A DNA stretch of 25,733 nt, taken from assembly GCA_018715225.1 (NCBI GenBank), contig DVMB01000067.1, positions 1 through 25,733 on the forward strand, written 5' to 3'. Of the stretch, positions 8,165 through 16,090 are shown piece by piece. Both the position numbers and the translations under genes were made by a program. Each line of letters opens with the position of its first letter. Position 1 is the first letter of the stretch. Below the pieces are notes generated by a model. It worked only from the letters and a program-made list of their open reading frames with translations. It ran no database searches and was not told where the DNA came from. This DNA is from Candidatus Onthoplasma faecigallinarum. GTDB lineage: Bacteria; Bacillota; Clostridia; Christensenellales; UBA1242.

Positions 8165-10983
8165 ACATTTCTGATAGTATCTCTCATTCCCTGTTTGTTG
8201 TCTTTGATAGCACCTCTGACCATAGAAAGCCCTGACTGGTTCATCCACTGCTGGAAGAGTTTCTGCCCCTGCGCCGGGTCAAGAGATTGAAAACTCTGGT
8301 TGAATACAAAAACATTGCCGCTGTTTGAATTTTGAGGTGTTTGCAACGTTCTGACATTTCCGGCATTTTGTATTAAATTCCAGAGGTCTTCCTGTTGCAT
8401 GGGATTGAGAACCATTTCAGAGCCATGAGCAACAATCGGAACCGGTGTTGAATAGTTTCCGGGGACGATTCCTCCCGTATCAAAATTCAAAAGATTTAAC
8501 CCTTTTTGCAAAAGCGTTCCCCAAAATCCTCCCTTGCTGTTTGAAGCAAGAGTCGGTAACAACCCATTATTACCGATGAGAGCAAGTTTTGTCTGCTCTA
8601 TAATCATTGACGCAATCATTTGAGCAAATGCGGCTTTGATATCGGCAAAAACACTCAAAAAGCTTTCTTTCAGACTTTGATTGCCCTCAAAAAATTCGCT
8701 CAAAGAATCTCTGAATGACTCTCTGAGTGATTCAGTGAGTTTTTTCCATTCTTCAGCTTCTTCTTTTATCCTCTCGGTTGAGAGCTCCTGTTTTCGAAGC
8801 TCATATTCAGCAGTCAGCATCAATTTTTCATGTTCTATTTCCTCCAATTTCTGTACATCCCACCGGTACAAGAGCTCTTGTTTTTCAAGACTTTGACGCT
8901 TCAACGAGTATTTACGGTCTTCAAACTCCTGCAATTTTTCATAATAATCCTCATCCGAGACAAGTCCGTCATTTCTTTGAGCCTCAAGTTGTGATTTTTC
9001 TCTCTCAATTGACAGATTTTCTAGCTCTGTTTTTCTGTTTATTCTGTTCAAATCCATCTGAGCAAGGTCTGATTGATATTTCTGCTCAAGTCTTGTTCTT
9101 TCGTTCAACAAATTCTGATAAGCAGCAGTACCCTGTTTTTCTGCCTGCAATTTTGCATTAATTTTTTGGAGTTCAATTTTGTATTCTTCTTCTGCGTTAT
9201 TGCGAGTTTTGAGCAGTTCTGCATCCAGCATGGCCAGTCTGAGATTGAGAGCTTCTTTTCGGGCTTTTTCTACTGCTTTATCATCTCCTGTGTCTGTTTT
9301 TCCCTTGCCATTTTTTCCATCGCCCCCAAAAGTTTTTTCAAGCGTTTTTTCGAGCGCTTCAAGGTCTCGTTTATAGTTTTGTGTGAGCTCAAGTTTTTCC
9401 GAATATATTTTATCTAAAGAATTTAACCTAGGTTCGATAATCCATTTATCTGCAGCTGTGTTTATTTCTATCCCGGGAATAATTTTTTTTATGCCAAGAG
9501 CGGCTTTATATAACCAATCATTTTCAATTTTAGCTGCTGCCTCATCCAAGCCTTTTGTTTTTGCGGCTAAAGCATCTGCGGCCATCATACGCAGAGTTTC
9601 TTTTGTAATTTCTTTTTTGAGCTTTAATTCTTTTATCAATTCTCCGGCATATTCAGGATATTTTTCCGTAAGATAATCTATAGCGCCTTCAAGTTTCTGG
9701 GTTTGAGCATAATCAAGATTTTTCTGGCCAACCAGTTCTTTTATTGTACTGATGGCGTCGGATGTTTTATTAATTTGCTGTTCATGCGCATTATTAAGGC
9801 TTTCTACAGCTCGTGCACCTTCCTGAGATGCCTGTGAGTAATTATACCAGGCTGCTGCACCTGTACCAAGGGCGAGAGTAACCCATGTAATCGGACAAGC
9901 CAGCATTGCAGCGGTTGTAGCTCTGATTTGTACTCCAAGTGCTGCCATACCTGCTCTGTATTGGGTCAGTGCAAGCAGCGAATCACCTCTCAACAGTGAA
10001 TTAAACGCCATCTGAAAAGCTGTTGTATTGGCGGTTACAACTCCGAGAGAACGGACTGATGCTATTATTGTTGTGATTGCCGCATTTGTTGCGGGGATGC
10101 CGACTGCAAGAGCAGCAAGGGCAACGGCAGCGTCTTGAATAGCACCTGTTGTCTGTTTATTTACATCCATCCACTCGAACAATTTAGTTGTTTGAGCGTC
10201 AGCAACGGCAATAGCGTCGATTTGTACCTGCTCAAACTCTTTCAGCGCCGGCATTGCATGATTTGTTATATTTTGAGCCCATAAAGTTAAATTGTCACTT
10301 TTTGTTGATTTCATCCCCTCAAGCGTTTGTGATTGTTTTTCCATCATTTGATAAAAACGTCCGCCCTCGGATGTCGCATCAACAAATGATTGACGAACCA
10401 TATCAACGCTGATTTTTCCTCTGGACATTTCATCGCGCAATTTTGCTACACTCTTTCCGGTACGCTCCGACATTGTTTCAAGGGGGTTGAACCCCGCATC
10501 AATCATCATATTGAGCTCTTCACCCATCAAACGCCCATTTCCGAGAGTTTTTCCGAATGCGCGGGAAAGACTCATCATTTTTTCGGCATTACCGCCTGAC
10601 ACGTCTCCAAGCATTCTTAGCATTGGCAGCAGATTTTCGAGTTCCTCCCCAAAATTAAGCAATAATTTTGATGAATCAGCCAGATCAGCTGTCTCAAGCG
10701 GTGTAGTGCTTGCCATTGTCTGTAAGTCCTGGACGAGTTTTTTCGCTTTTTCTTCGTTTCCGAGCATTACTCCAAAGGATACATTTGTTTGTTCCAGTGA
10801 ACTTGCCGCATTGACAGCAAAGTCGGCAATTTCTTTTGCGCTAATACCGAGAGCAAGTCCGCCCAGTGTGCCTCCCATGGTTTTTAGCGTTTTTGACAAA
10901 TAAGAATTGGCTGAATCAAGTTTTTGTCTCAATTCTTTATCATCCAGCCCCATATAGATATTGATTTTCTTTTTTTGAGCCAT
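8161..10983 (-). CDS. H: Tail tape measure protein
   Basis: A 940-residue protein. Residues about 20-225 are the conserved tape-measure N-terminal domain (SSLEQTNVSFGVMLGNEEKA, STTPLETADLADSSKLLLNFG, NGRLMGEELNMMIDAGFNPL). Hydrophobic stretches near 280-315 and 355-385 are the membrane-interacting segments typical of this family. Residues about 540-760 are a long charged coiled coil (many E/K/Q/R, heptad-like Leu). The C-terminus has a Gly-rich segment and FNQSFQSLDPAQGQKLFQQW. It sets tail length and is thought to help DNA cross the membrane. The length fits a siphophage tail of the order of 140 nm by the usual 1.5 Angstrom per residue rule. It starts 7 bases after the GT frameshift product ends, as in lambda. 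Confidence 0.93.
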   Translation of the reverse strand: MAQKKKINIYMGLDDKELRQKLDSANSYLSKTLKTMGGTLGGLALGISAKEIADFAVNAASSLEQTNVSFGVMLGNEEKAKKLVQDLQTMASTTPLETADLADSSKLLLNFGEELENLLPMLRMLGDVSGGNAEKMMSLSRAFGKTLGNGRLMGEELNMMIDAGFNPLETMSERTGKSVAKLRDEMSRGKISVDMVRQSFVDATSEGGRFYQMMEKQSQTLEGMKSTKSDNLTLWAQNITNHAMPALKEFEQVQIDAIAVADAQTTKLFEWMDVNKQTTGAIQDAAVALAALAVGIPATNAAITTIIASVRSLGVVTANTTAFQMAFNSLLRGDSLLALTQYRAGMAALGVQIRATTAAMLACPITWVTLALGTGAAAWYNYSQASQEGARAVESLNNAHEQQINKTSDAISTIKELVGQKNLDYAQTQKLEGAIDYLTEKYPEYAGELIKELKLKKEITKETLRMMAADALAAKTKGLDEAAAKIENDWLYKAALGIKKIIPGIEINTAADKWIIEPRLNSLDKIYSEKLELTQNYKRDLEALEKTLEKTFGGDGKNGKGKTDTGDDKAVEKARKEALNLRLAMLDAELLKTRNNAEEEYKIELQKINAKLQAEKQGTAAYQNLLNERTRLEQKYQSDLAQMDLNRINRKTELENLSIEREKSQLEAQRNDGLVSDEDYYEKLQEFEDRKYSLKRQSLEKQELLYRWDVQKLEEIEHEKLMLTAEYELRKQELSTERIKEEAEEWKKLTESLRESFRDSLSEFFEGNQSLKESFLSVFADIKAAFAQMIASMIIEQTKLALIGNNGLLPTLASNSKGGFWGTLLQKGLNLLNFDTGGIVPGNYSTPVPIVAHGSEMVLNPMQQEDLWNLIQNAGNVRTLQTPQNSNSGNVFVFNQSFQSLDPAQGQKLFQQWMNQSGLSMVRGAIKDNKQGMRDTIRNV

Positions 10984-10990
10984 TTTTTAC

Positions 10991-11580
10991 CTAACTAAAA
11001 AATTTATTAAGCATTGCTGTTTGGTTTTTATCATTGATTGACGGACCTTCCAGACCCATATAATTGTTTCTTTTATCAATCAGTGCAATTATTTTGCGAT
11101 ATGTCGAATAAAAAAAAGTCTCCTCCGAAAATCCGAGAACACTTACCCAGATAAAGAGGAGGAGAACATAATCTATCCCTTGAGCTGAGTTATCAGATAG
11201 TTTAGAGCCTTTTTTACGGGGTTTATCTTTTTTTTTGTATCGTTACCGCTCGGCAGAGATTGGAGAAGTGATTGAGTCACCTTAATTGATATCTCTCTAG
11301 CTTTCTTATAATCAAGAGTATATAATTTCTCTAAGTCAACTTCTTCTTTTATTTTGAGGGGATTTGCGGGGTCAAAATCGTCAAAAACAAGAGTTCCAGC
11401 CCAGATAAGCATTATCCAGCTTTCCATGTCTCCTTCAAGTGCTTTATTTATGAGGTCGTACTCGTTTTTTTTGAATTTTTGTTTTGCGGCAGCAAAATTC
11501 CTAATCAAAAATTGCACTTTTCTTTTTTTCCCAAAAAGTTCAATTTCCAATTCTTCCGGTATAAGCGAATCTATGGTCAT
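10991..11580 (-). CDS. Tail assembly chaperone gpGT, -1 frameshift product
   Basis: The 190-base gap between gene G and the tape measure gene is not empty: the -1 frame is open from the A9G run at 11227-11236 down to a TAG at 10991-10993. Slippage there would give a 196-residue protein made of 118 residues of G followed by 78 residues beginning DKPRKKGSKLSDNSAQGID. The extension contains IWVSVLGFSEETFF and YRKIIALIDKRNNY, which match the second tail-chaperone domain of many siphophages (a Gly-Phe-Ser-x-Glu-Glu segment, then an ALID helix). In lambda the same arrangement makes gpGT, which binds tape measure and tail tube proteins. The T extension has no good start of its own. Confidence 0.8.
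11173..11580 (-). CDS. G: Tail assembly chaperone gpG-like
   Basis: A 135-residue protein encoded just upstream of the tape measure, in the lambda G position. It begins MTIDSLIPEELEIELFGKKR and has the helical FAAAKQKFKKNEYDLINKALEGD region, then LIWAGTLVFDD, features of the TAC_12-like chaperones that coat the tape measure protein during tail assembly. ATG at 11580 follows a strong GAGGAGG at 7 bases. Near its end lies a nine-A run (11228-11236) where a -1 shift would give the longer GT product. It follows the major tail protein gene by 13 bases. Confidence 0.8.
   Translation of the reverse strand: MTIDSLIPEELEIELFGKKRKVQFLIRNFAAAKQKFKKNEYDLINKALEGDMESWIMLIWAGTLVFDDFDPANPLKIKEEVDLEKLYTLDYKKAREISIKVTQSLLQSLPSGNDTKKKINPVKKALNYLITQLKG
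11227..11236 (-). promoter_or_regulatory. Programmed -1 ribosomal frameshift site (A AAA AAG)
   Basis: On the minus strand the frame-0 codons read ACA AAA AAA AAG. This contains the classic slippery heptamer A AAA AAG, the same one used by dnaX. The -1 frame is open across it and continues into the T domain, whereas frame 0 stops 17 codons later at 11173-11175. I did not find an obvious strong stem-loop just downstream in this AT-rich stretch. Confidence 0.75.
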
Positions 11581-11593
11581 GTATCAGCCTCCT

Positions 11594-12169
11594 CTATGTT
11601 GACTGTGCTTTAATTTCCGGAATTTGAGCGATTGGCGTCTCATTTGTATACAAATCGGTTTTTCCGAATTTTTTATCATAATCACGCGCAACGCCTTTCC
11701 CGGTAAAAGAATAGACAGAGTAGTCAGATTCTGTATATTGTAATTCAGCATTACCCTTTACTTTGTATAATGTTCTATGATATTCGCCCGCCCCGTCTGT
11801 CTCTTCCGGAATAAATTCCAAAGCAAAATAGTTCGGCTTATCATCAGCGTCATCAGATATTGTAATGGTTTCATTGTCTAGCTCTCCGCCCTCTGTCACC
11901 TTAGAGCCGTTAATTATTGCCATAACCTGCGGATTAAGCTGCGCATTGGAGAATGTTACATCATAGCCTTTCTTTTTAGAGGAGGATGCGAGCAACACTC
12001 CGTCACCCGTAAGCTCTTTGTCCTCAGTAGTAATAGTAATCTCGATAGTTTTAACCCCTGGAACATCATGAGGAGTATCATATTTAACCCCTGTTGAGTC
12101 GTCTTTAAGCAGTTTAGAGATTTTTAAATCCTTAACTCCGAGAGTAATAACATTTTTTTCTTCTGGCAT
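11594..12169 (-). CDS. V: Major tail (tube) protein, phi13-like family
   Basis: A 191-residue protein in the lambda V position. It begins with NVITLGVKDLKISKLLKDD, continues with a segment DVPGVKTIEITITTEDKELTGDG in which a short loop carries a charged strand pair, then GYDVTFSNAQLNPQVMAIING, and ends in a beta-rich region; this is the pattern of the phi13-type major tail proteins that stack as hexamers to form the tube. A good ribosome site (AAAGGAT, 8 bases upstream) suits a highly made protein. It lies between the gpU-position gene and the tail chaperone gene. Confidence 0.85.
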   Translation of the reverse strand: MPEEKNVITLGVKDLKISKLLKDDSTGVKYDTPHDVPGVKTIEITITTEDKELTGDGVLLASSSKKKGYDVTFSNAQLNPQVMAIINGSKVTEGGELDNETITISDDADDKPNYFALEFIPEETDGAGEYHRTLYKVKGNAELQYTESDYSVYSFTGKGVARDYDKKFGKTDLYTNETPIAQIPEIKAQST

Positions 12170-12175
12170 TGTTTT

Positions 12176-12598
12176 TTATCCTTTCTGTTTTATGTCTGTA
12201 TTCCAATGTACACGCCATATTTCAGCATCGTCGGTTTTTTCGTTAAACGGGTCAGGCTCTGCCGCCAAAAATTTTGATTTTTTAAAAATATTAGAATTTC
12301 CAAAATTATTACCGTCAATGACATAAGCAAGTTCTACAGCTTTTTGTTTTATTTCCGTTGATGATTCAAGGGCAAACGGAATAAAAATATATGCGGAAAA
12401 CTCACAACTCAACGTGAAAAATTCAGGAACCGGGTTCTCAGGCCTTTCAAAACTGTCAAGCGCTACGAGAATCGTTTTTACGGTGAGTTTTGCATCGTCA
12501 TCATAGTTTAATACCTCAAACTCGGGAAAAGCTTCCTGAAGGGTATTTTTGATTGACTCCATTAAGTCTAAAAAATTTATAGCCGGCTTTGTACCCAT
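12176..12598 (-). CDS. Tail terminator-like protein (gpU position)
   Basis: A 140-residue protein between the gpZ-like gene, which it overlaps by 22 bases, and the major tail protein gene. It starts with a helix (FLDLMESIKNTLQEAFPEFEV), followed by alternating strands with a central FFTLSCEFSAYIFIPFA and a helix TEIKQKAVELAYVI, and ends with W-x-V-x-W (WRVHWN). This alternating alpha/beta layout and the position match the small tail terminator proteins that cap the tube and join head to tail, such as lambda gpU. The sequence itself is not diagnostic, so the call relies mainly on order and size. Confidence 0.6.
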   Translation of the reverse strand: MGTKPAINFLDLMESIKNTLQEAFPEFEVLNYDDDAKLTVKTILVALDSFERPENPVPEFFTLSCEFSAYIFIPFALESSTEIKQKAVELAYVIDGNNFGNSNIFKKSKFLAAEPDPFNEKTDDAEIWRVHWNTDIKQKG

Positions 12599-13158
12599 AA
12601 TCGTCCTAAATTATTAAATTCTCTTTCAAAAATTCCAAAAAACTGGCCGCTTAAATCATCAAGCTCTTTAATAAATAAATCGTCGATATCTGCATATTGT
12701 TTTTCAAGTTTTTCTCTTTTTTTACCGGCATATCTACCTTTTGATGCGATGGAAAATTCTCCTGTCCGCTTAAAAGCGACTTTTGAATTTGATTTTTTTG
12801 AGGCCTTAACAATAAAAGCGTGTTCTCTTAATTGCCGTCGCCCGCTTGCACCATAAGTGACGCCTTTTTTTGTTTTTTTTGCCTTCCATCTTGTCAGCCC
12901 CAACCGCCAAAGACCTCCAAAAACCTTTATTTTTAGCGCATTGAGCATATAAAGTTTAATTCTGTCTTTGAGCACTCGTTTTGTAAAAGAGTATTTTTTG
13001 CTCAGATTTTCGACAGCAAATTTTAAAAATTTTTTCCCTGCCTGATTAAAAGCTTTTTCTTCAATTCTTCGAAGGGTCTGCCCTTCAAGTTTCAAATCTT
13101 TGTTAACACGTGTGATTTCCGCATCATGGACTGATATATAAATAACAGGCTTACTCAT
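12577..13158 (-). CDS. Z: Minor tail protein gpZ-like (tail completion)
   Basis: A 193-residue very basic protein. The N-terminal helix region (LRRIEEKAFNQAGKKFLKFAVENLSKKYSFTKRVLKDRIKLY) matches the prophage minor tail protein Z family, in which paired basic helices precede a tight turn. The middle holds a basic beta hairpin (GLTRWKAKKTKKGVTYG) and HAFIVKASKKSNSKVAFKRTG, also typical of the family. In lambda, gpZ is needed for correct tail completion and DNA positioning. It overlaps the gene before it by 4 bases (ATGA) and the one after it by 22, so expression is probably coupled. Confidence 0.75.
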   Translation of the reverse strand: MSKPVIYISVHDAEITRVNKDLKLEGQTLRRIEEKAFNQAGKKFLKFAVENLSKKYSFTKRVLKDRIKLYMLNALKIKVFGGLWRLGLTRWKAKKTKKGVTYGASGRRQLREHAFIVKASKKSNSKVAFKRTGEFSIASKGRYAGKKREKLEKQYADIDDLFIKELDDLSGQFFGIFEREFNNLGRLWVQSRL

Positions 13159-13478
13159 TGCGCTTTATTCCCCAATTCTACGATTGACATTCCCTCACCA
13201 TCTGGTTGAGGGTCTGAAACCACGTTATATTCGATATTATCGATAATGACAACATCATGTTTTTTTACGTCAACAACATCAGCAGATATGCAAGTCAAAC
13301 GCGGAGTTGAAGAACCAATCTCAAATTCACCGATTTCAACATTTAAAAAAGGTATGTCAAAAATACCTTTGAGCGGTTCTCCATCGCTACCAACGTCGAG
13401 AGAGCCTTTATTTTTCAACAGAAATTTAATGTTTCGGCCAAAAACATTGATAAATAGACGATTATCCTCATCATTCAT
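13155..13478 (-). CDS. Head-tail joining protein, gpFII-like
   Basis: A 107-residue protein directly before gpZ, as FII is in lambda. The C-terminal half (TPRLTCISADVVDVKKHDVVIIDNIEYNVVSDPQPDG...VEL) follows the pattern of the FII/head-tail attachment family: a strand, a D/E.. G/D-x-V-x-x-x-x-x-x-Y-x-V core and an acidic-polar turn. It starts at ATG inside ATGAATGA, overlapping the preceding gene by 8 bases. It should form the connector surface to which the tail joins. It is near the 117 residues of lambda gpFII. Confidence 0.7.
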   Translation of the reverse strand: MNDEDNRLFINVFGRNIKFLLKNKGSLDVGSDGEPLKGIFDIPFLNVEIGEFEIGSSTPRLTCISADVVDVKKHDVVIIDNIEYNVVSDPQPDGEGMSIVELGNKAQ

Positions 13479-13911
13479 TATTCAGCTTCTCTTTTATCTT
13501 CAGATATAATTCCTTCAGTTCTTTACCTTCAGTCATAATGTCCAAATCCTGAGCCATTGATACAATAAGAGAATATAATCTCTCTTCCAAGGCAATATAA
13601 GAGATATCTTCAGGGATGTCCTCATTAAGTTCAGCTGCAATTATTTTTAGCTCTTCAAGTGTTATGCCACAGTGCGAGTTGTCTATTTTTTGGTTTTCCG
13701 TATCAGCGGCGGTTATTGGCAATTCTTTGTTTAAAGTTTTTTCTTCCGGTTGAACAATAGATATTGAGTCATAAGTAATGTTTTTAACAATCTCTGCCTG
13801 ATTTGCCGAAATCAAAGAATAAGCAGTTTGTTCCGGAGTCACATCTATGATATCTCCGATTTTTCGAATAATTCCATCAACAATGATAGATTGTTTTATT
13901 TTTAATTTCAT
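13471..13911 (-). CDS. FI-position DNA packaging accessory-like protein
   Basis: A 146-residue acidic protein, the first after the capsid gene and its terminator. ATG at 13911 is preferred over the adjacent ATG at 13914 because GGAGG is then about 4-5 bases upstream rather than 1. Residues 1-45 (KIKQSIIVDGIIRKIGDIIDV...PEQTAYSLISANQAEIV) resemble the small beta domain of phage proteins that follow capsid genes. Residues about 80-146 contain LEELKIIAAELNEDIPEDIS...LEERLYSL, like an HeH/SAP-type helix-turn-helix, then a charged helix. Lambda gpFI, in the same place, has both kinds of segment but, as I remember it, in the opposite order. Function in DNA packaging is therefore inferred from position. 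Confidence 0.55.
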   Translation of the reverse strand: MKLKIKQSIIVDGIIRKIGDIIDVTPEQTAYSLISANQAEIVKNITYDSISIVQPEEKTLNKELPITAADTENQKIDNSHCGITLEELKIIAAELNEDIPEDISYIALEERLYSLIVSMAQDLDIMTEGKELKELYLKIKEKLNNE

Positions 13912-13920
13912 CATTCCTCC

Positions 13921-13952
13921 AAAAAAATTTGAGGGGAGAGAGCCCCCTCAAA
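13921..13952 (-). terminator. Intrinsic terminator after the capsid gene
   Basis: On the minus strand, TTTGAGGGG (13944-13952) pairs perfectly with CCCCTCAAA (13928-13936) around a 7-base loop, and seven T follow (13921-13927). The ribosome site of the next gene comes right after. It would lower transcription of connector and tail genes relative to capsid, or require antitermination. Confidence 0.85.
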
Positions 13953-13975
13953 AAAATAGTTTTTAGGTTTTAGCA

Positions 13976-16090
13976 TTATGTAGATGATTTTTTAGCTCCG
14001 TAGCAGAATGACTGAGCATTGCGAACATTGATGTCAATATCCTGAAATGCAGTAATCTCAATAAGGCGCTGTTTCGATTCAGCATATGGGTTGACAAGCA
14101 GTTCGATTCCGCCCCACATACCTATAAGCAGATCTGAAAAATTGCCAAAGAAAACATCTCCTGCAGTAATCTGGTTTGTTACATAAGCGCTGTAACCATT
14201 TAGTGTGTTGCCCGGTTCCCAGATGGTGCCCCCTGCATTTGTCGAATTTGTAAATTTGAGTGTTTGTTTCGCATAACCTCTCATTGCCGGGTTAACAATA
14301 TAATGCATGTTAGATACATCAGCGTTAGCGATAGCGATTTTTGTTTCCATATCGACTAATTCGCCAAAAGTCGGATTTTCTCCGGCAAATTCGACAACAT
14401 TAACCCCGGTAATATTTTTTAACCCCTTTGGCTCTTTATTATTAGCTGCAGCGCCATAAAATACGGCTTTATCTATTGCAAGGGCCAGGGCAGTTGCTAA
14501 ATCGTTGCGAATAAGAGCTTCTATCCCTATCGATGATTGTTTGACCATTTGACGTGTGACATAAGAGAGCCCTCCAACTGTTTTCATGGCAAAGTCTACA
14601 GTGGCAAATCCAGCCTTACTGACTGTAGGCGCTTCCTTTTCACCAACCCAATAACCTGATGCCCCGGCTGTTTGTTTGGGTATTGAGAGATTACCCTGTA
14701 AACCCGGAATCGGATATCCCAGCTGCAGCGCATAACATTTGTTTCTTAAAAGCTCGATAAACGAGCTAGAAAGCAGTGTAGTCTGTATTAAGGCATCACC
14801 GTCAGTAGTTGTCAATTCATTAGAGGCGTTTCGGCCTACAAGAGGGGCGGAAAGAGCCTCAAAAGGTATTCTCAGCCCATTTCCATTTTCACTTTGAGTT
14901 CGTCCGTATTTTTTAGCCGCCTCGTTACAAGCTTCAAATTCAAAAGCTGCTGCGTTTTGCGCCGTTCTGTCATTAGGATTAACAACGGCATTGATGAGTC
15001 GAGAAAAGCTGAAATTTCTTGCTTCTTTTGTTTCAATCCCTATTTGTCCATATTTTCCATTGGCATTAAGGGCTTTTTTAGCTTGCATATCAAGAAGTTC
15101 AGTCTTAAAAGCTTCTAAGTCTTTACCATTTTTGATAAATTCGACGGCTTTATCAACTGCTCCGTATTGTTCTCCAAGAGATAGCATTGCTTTTATTTTC
15201 TGCTTGTTTTCGTTATCGTTATTAATCTTTGATAGAGCTAAAGAATAGATTTCTTCTGCAGTCTTTCCTTCTTCGACCAATGAGTCGTAGTTCAATGCAA
15301 CTTTTGTACATAATAAATTCAAATCCATTGTTTTTTTGTCCTTTCTGTTTTTTTGATTTACAAATTTTTTATTTAAAATATATTGTTCTTCAGGCTGTTT
15401 AGCTCCCGCCTTGTCAGCTATATCCATATTTCTGAAGTTTTCTATATATTCCATTTTAAAATTTTTATATCTCGATTGCTCTATGGTTATTCCGTTAAGA
15501 TTCAAATTACTGTTATCAATTGATGCGTGGATGTTCAACGGGGCCGTTACATCCGTACAAAAACCGAGTTCAAAGGCTTCTTGTGCCGTCAGCCACGTTT
15601 CTTCATCCATAATTTTAGATATTTCTTCCCTGCTCAACTTGCTTTTCGCCGCATACGAATCAATCATTGTTTCTTTGATTTTATCCAAGATTTTAGCTTC
15701 TTTCCTTAACTCGTCGGCGTTTCCATAGATTCCGCTCCATGGATTATGAATCATCATCATTGTGTTGGACGGCATATATATGCTTTTGCCGAGCATTGCC
15801 AGCACAGAAGCCATACTCGCGGCTAAACCGTCGATATAGACATCGATTAATTTTCCGCTCTTAACAAGTAGTGAATTTATTGCCGTAGCCGTTGTGACAC
15901 TACCTCCTTGAGAATTTATATGCAAGTCAATTTTTGAACAATTTTCAATTTTTTTGAGATCCTCTAGAAATTCTTTCTCTGTTATTCCTGTTTCGCCAAA
16001 ATTATCACCAATAGAGCCGTATATATATAACTCAGCGACATCATCGGTCCGACTAAAAGACCAAAATCTATTGTTTTCTTTACTCTTCAT
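13976..16090 (-). CDS. ClpP-like prohead protease fused to HK97-fold major capsid protein
   Basis: A 704-residue fusion. Residues about 15-195 are a ClpP-type serine protease: INSQGGSV at 59-65, the nucleophile in GLAASMAS (Ser92), His115 in MMMIHNPW, and a TAQEAFELGF helix near 168-177. Residues about 255-345 are charged and helical, like a scaffold or delta domain. Residues about 350-700 are an HK97-fold capsid protein (LLSSSFIELLRNKCYALQLG, GYWVGEKEAPTVSKAGFATV, RNDLATALALAIDKAVFYG). In lambda these jobs belong to C, Nu3 and E. The protease would release the scaffold and itself during maturation. An in-frame ATG at Met255 with its own ribosome site may produce capsid alone. It overlaps the portal gene by 11 bases. 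Confidence 0.9.
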   Translation of the reverse strand: MKSKENNRFWSFSRTDDVAELYIYGSIGDNFGETGITEKEFLEDLKKIENCSKIDLHINSQGGSVTTATAINSLLVKSGKLIDVYIDGLAASMASVLAMLGKSIYMPSNTMMMIHNPWSGIYGNADELRKEAKILDKIKETMIDSYAAKSKLSREEISKIMDEETWLTAQEAFELGFCTDVTAPLNIHASIDNSNLNLNGITIEQSRYKNFKMEYIENFRNMDIADKAGAKQPEEQYILNKKFVNQKNRKDKKTMDLNLLCTKVALNYDSLVEEGKTAEEIYSLALSKINNDNENKQKIKAMLSLGEQYGAVDKAVEFIKNGKDLEAFKTELLDMQAKKALNANGKYGQIGIETKEARNFSFSRLINAVVNPNDRTAQNAAAFEFEACNEAAKKYGRTQSENGNGLRIPFEALSAPLVGRNASNELTTTDGDALIQTTLLSSSFIELLRNKCYALQLGYPIPGLQGNLSIPKQTAGASGYWVGEKEAPTVSKAGFATVDFAMKTVGGLSYVTRQMVKQSSIGIEALIRNDLATALALAIDKAVFYGAAANNKEPKGLKNITGVNVVEFAGENPTFGELVDMETKIAIANADVSNMHYIVNPAMRGYAKQTLKFTNSTNAGGTIWEPGNTLNGYSAYVTNQITAGDVFFGNFSDLLIGMWGGIELLVNPYAESKQRLIEITAFQDIDINVRNAQSFCYGAKKSST
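15326..15345 (-). promoter_or_regulatory. Internal translation start for capsid (Met255)
   Basis: Codon 255 of the fusion is ATG (15326-15328). On the minus strand it is preceded by AGAAAGGAC, about 10 bases upstream, in an A-rich and probably unstructured stretch. The start falls exactly between the protease domain with its linker and the scaffold/capsid part, as expected for a nested capsid product of 450 residues. Confidence 0.55.

Noticed and set aside
8681..10903. Several plus-strand ORFs of 60-140 codons opposite the tape measure gene
   Set aside because: These are antisense shadows of a long coding region, with no ribosome sites and no recognisable domains.
11110..11117. Eight-A run (T8 on the minus strand) in the T-domain, first suspected to be a frameshift site
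   Set aside because: With the exact count of eight, the -1 frame reads through as one open frame, so no second shift is needed.
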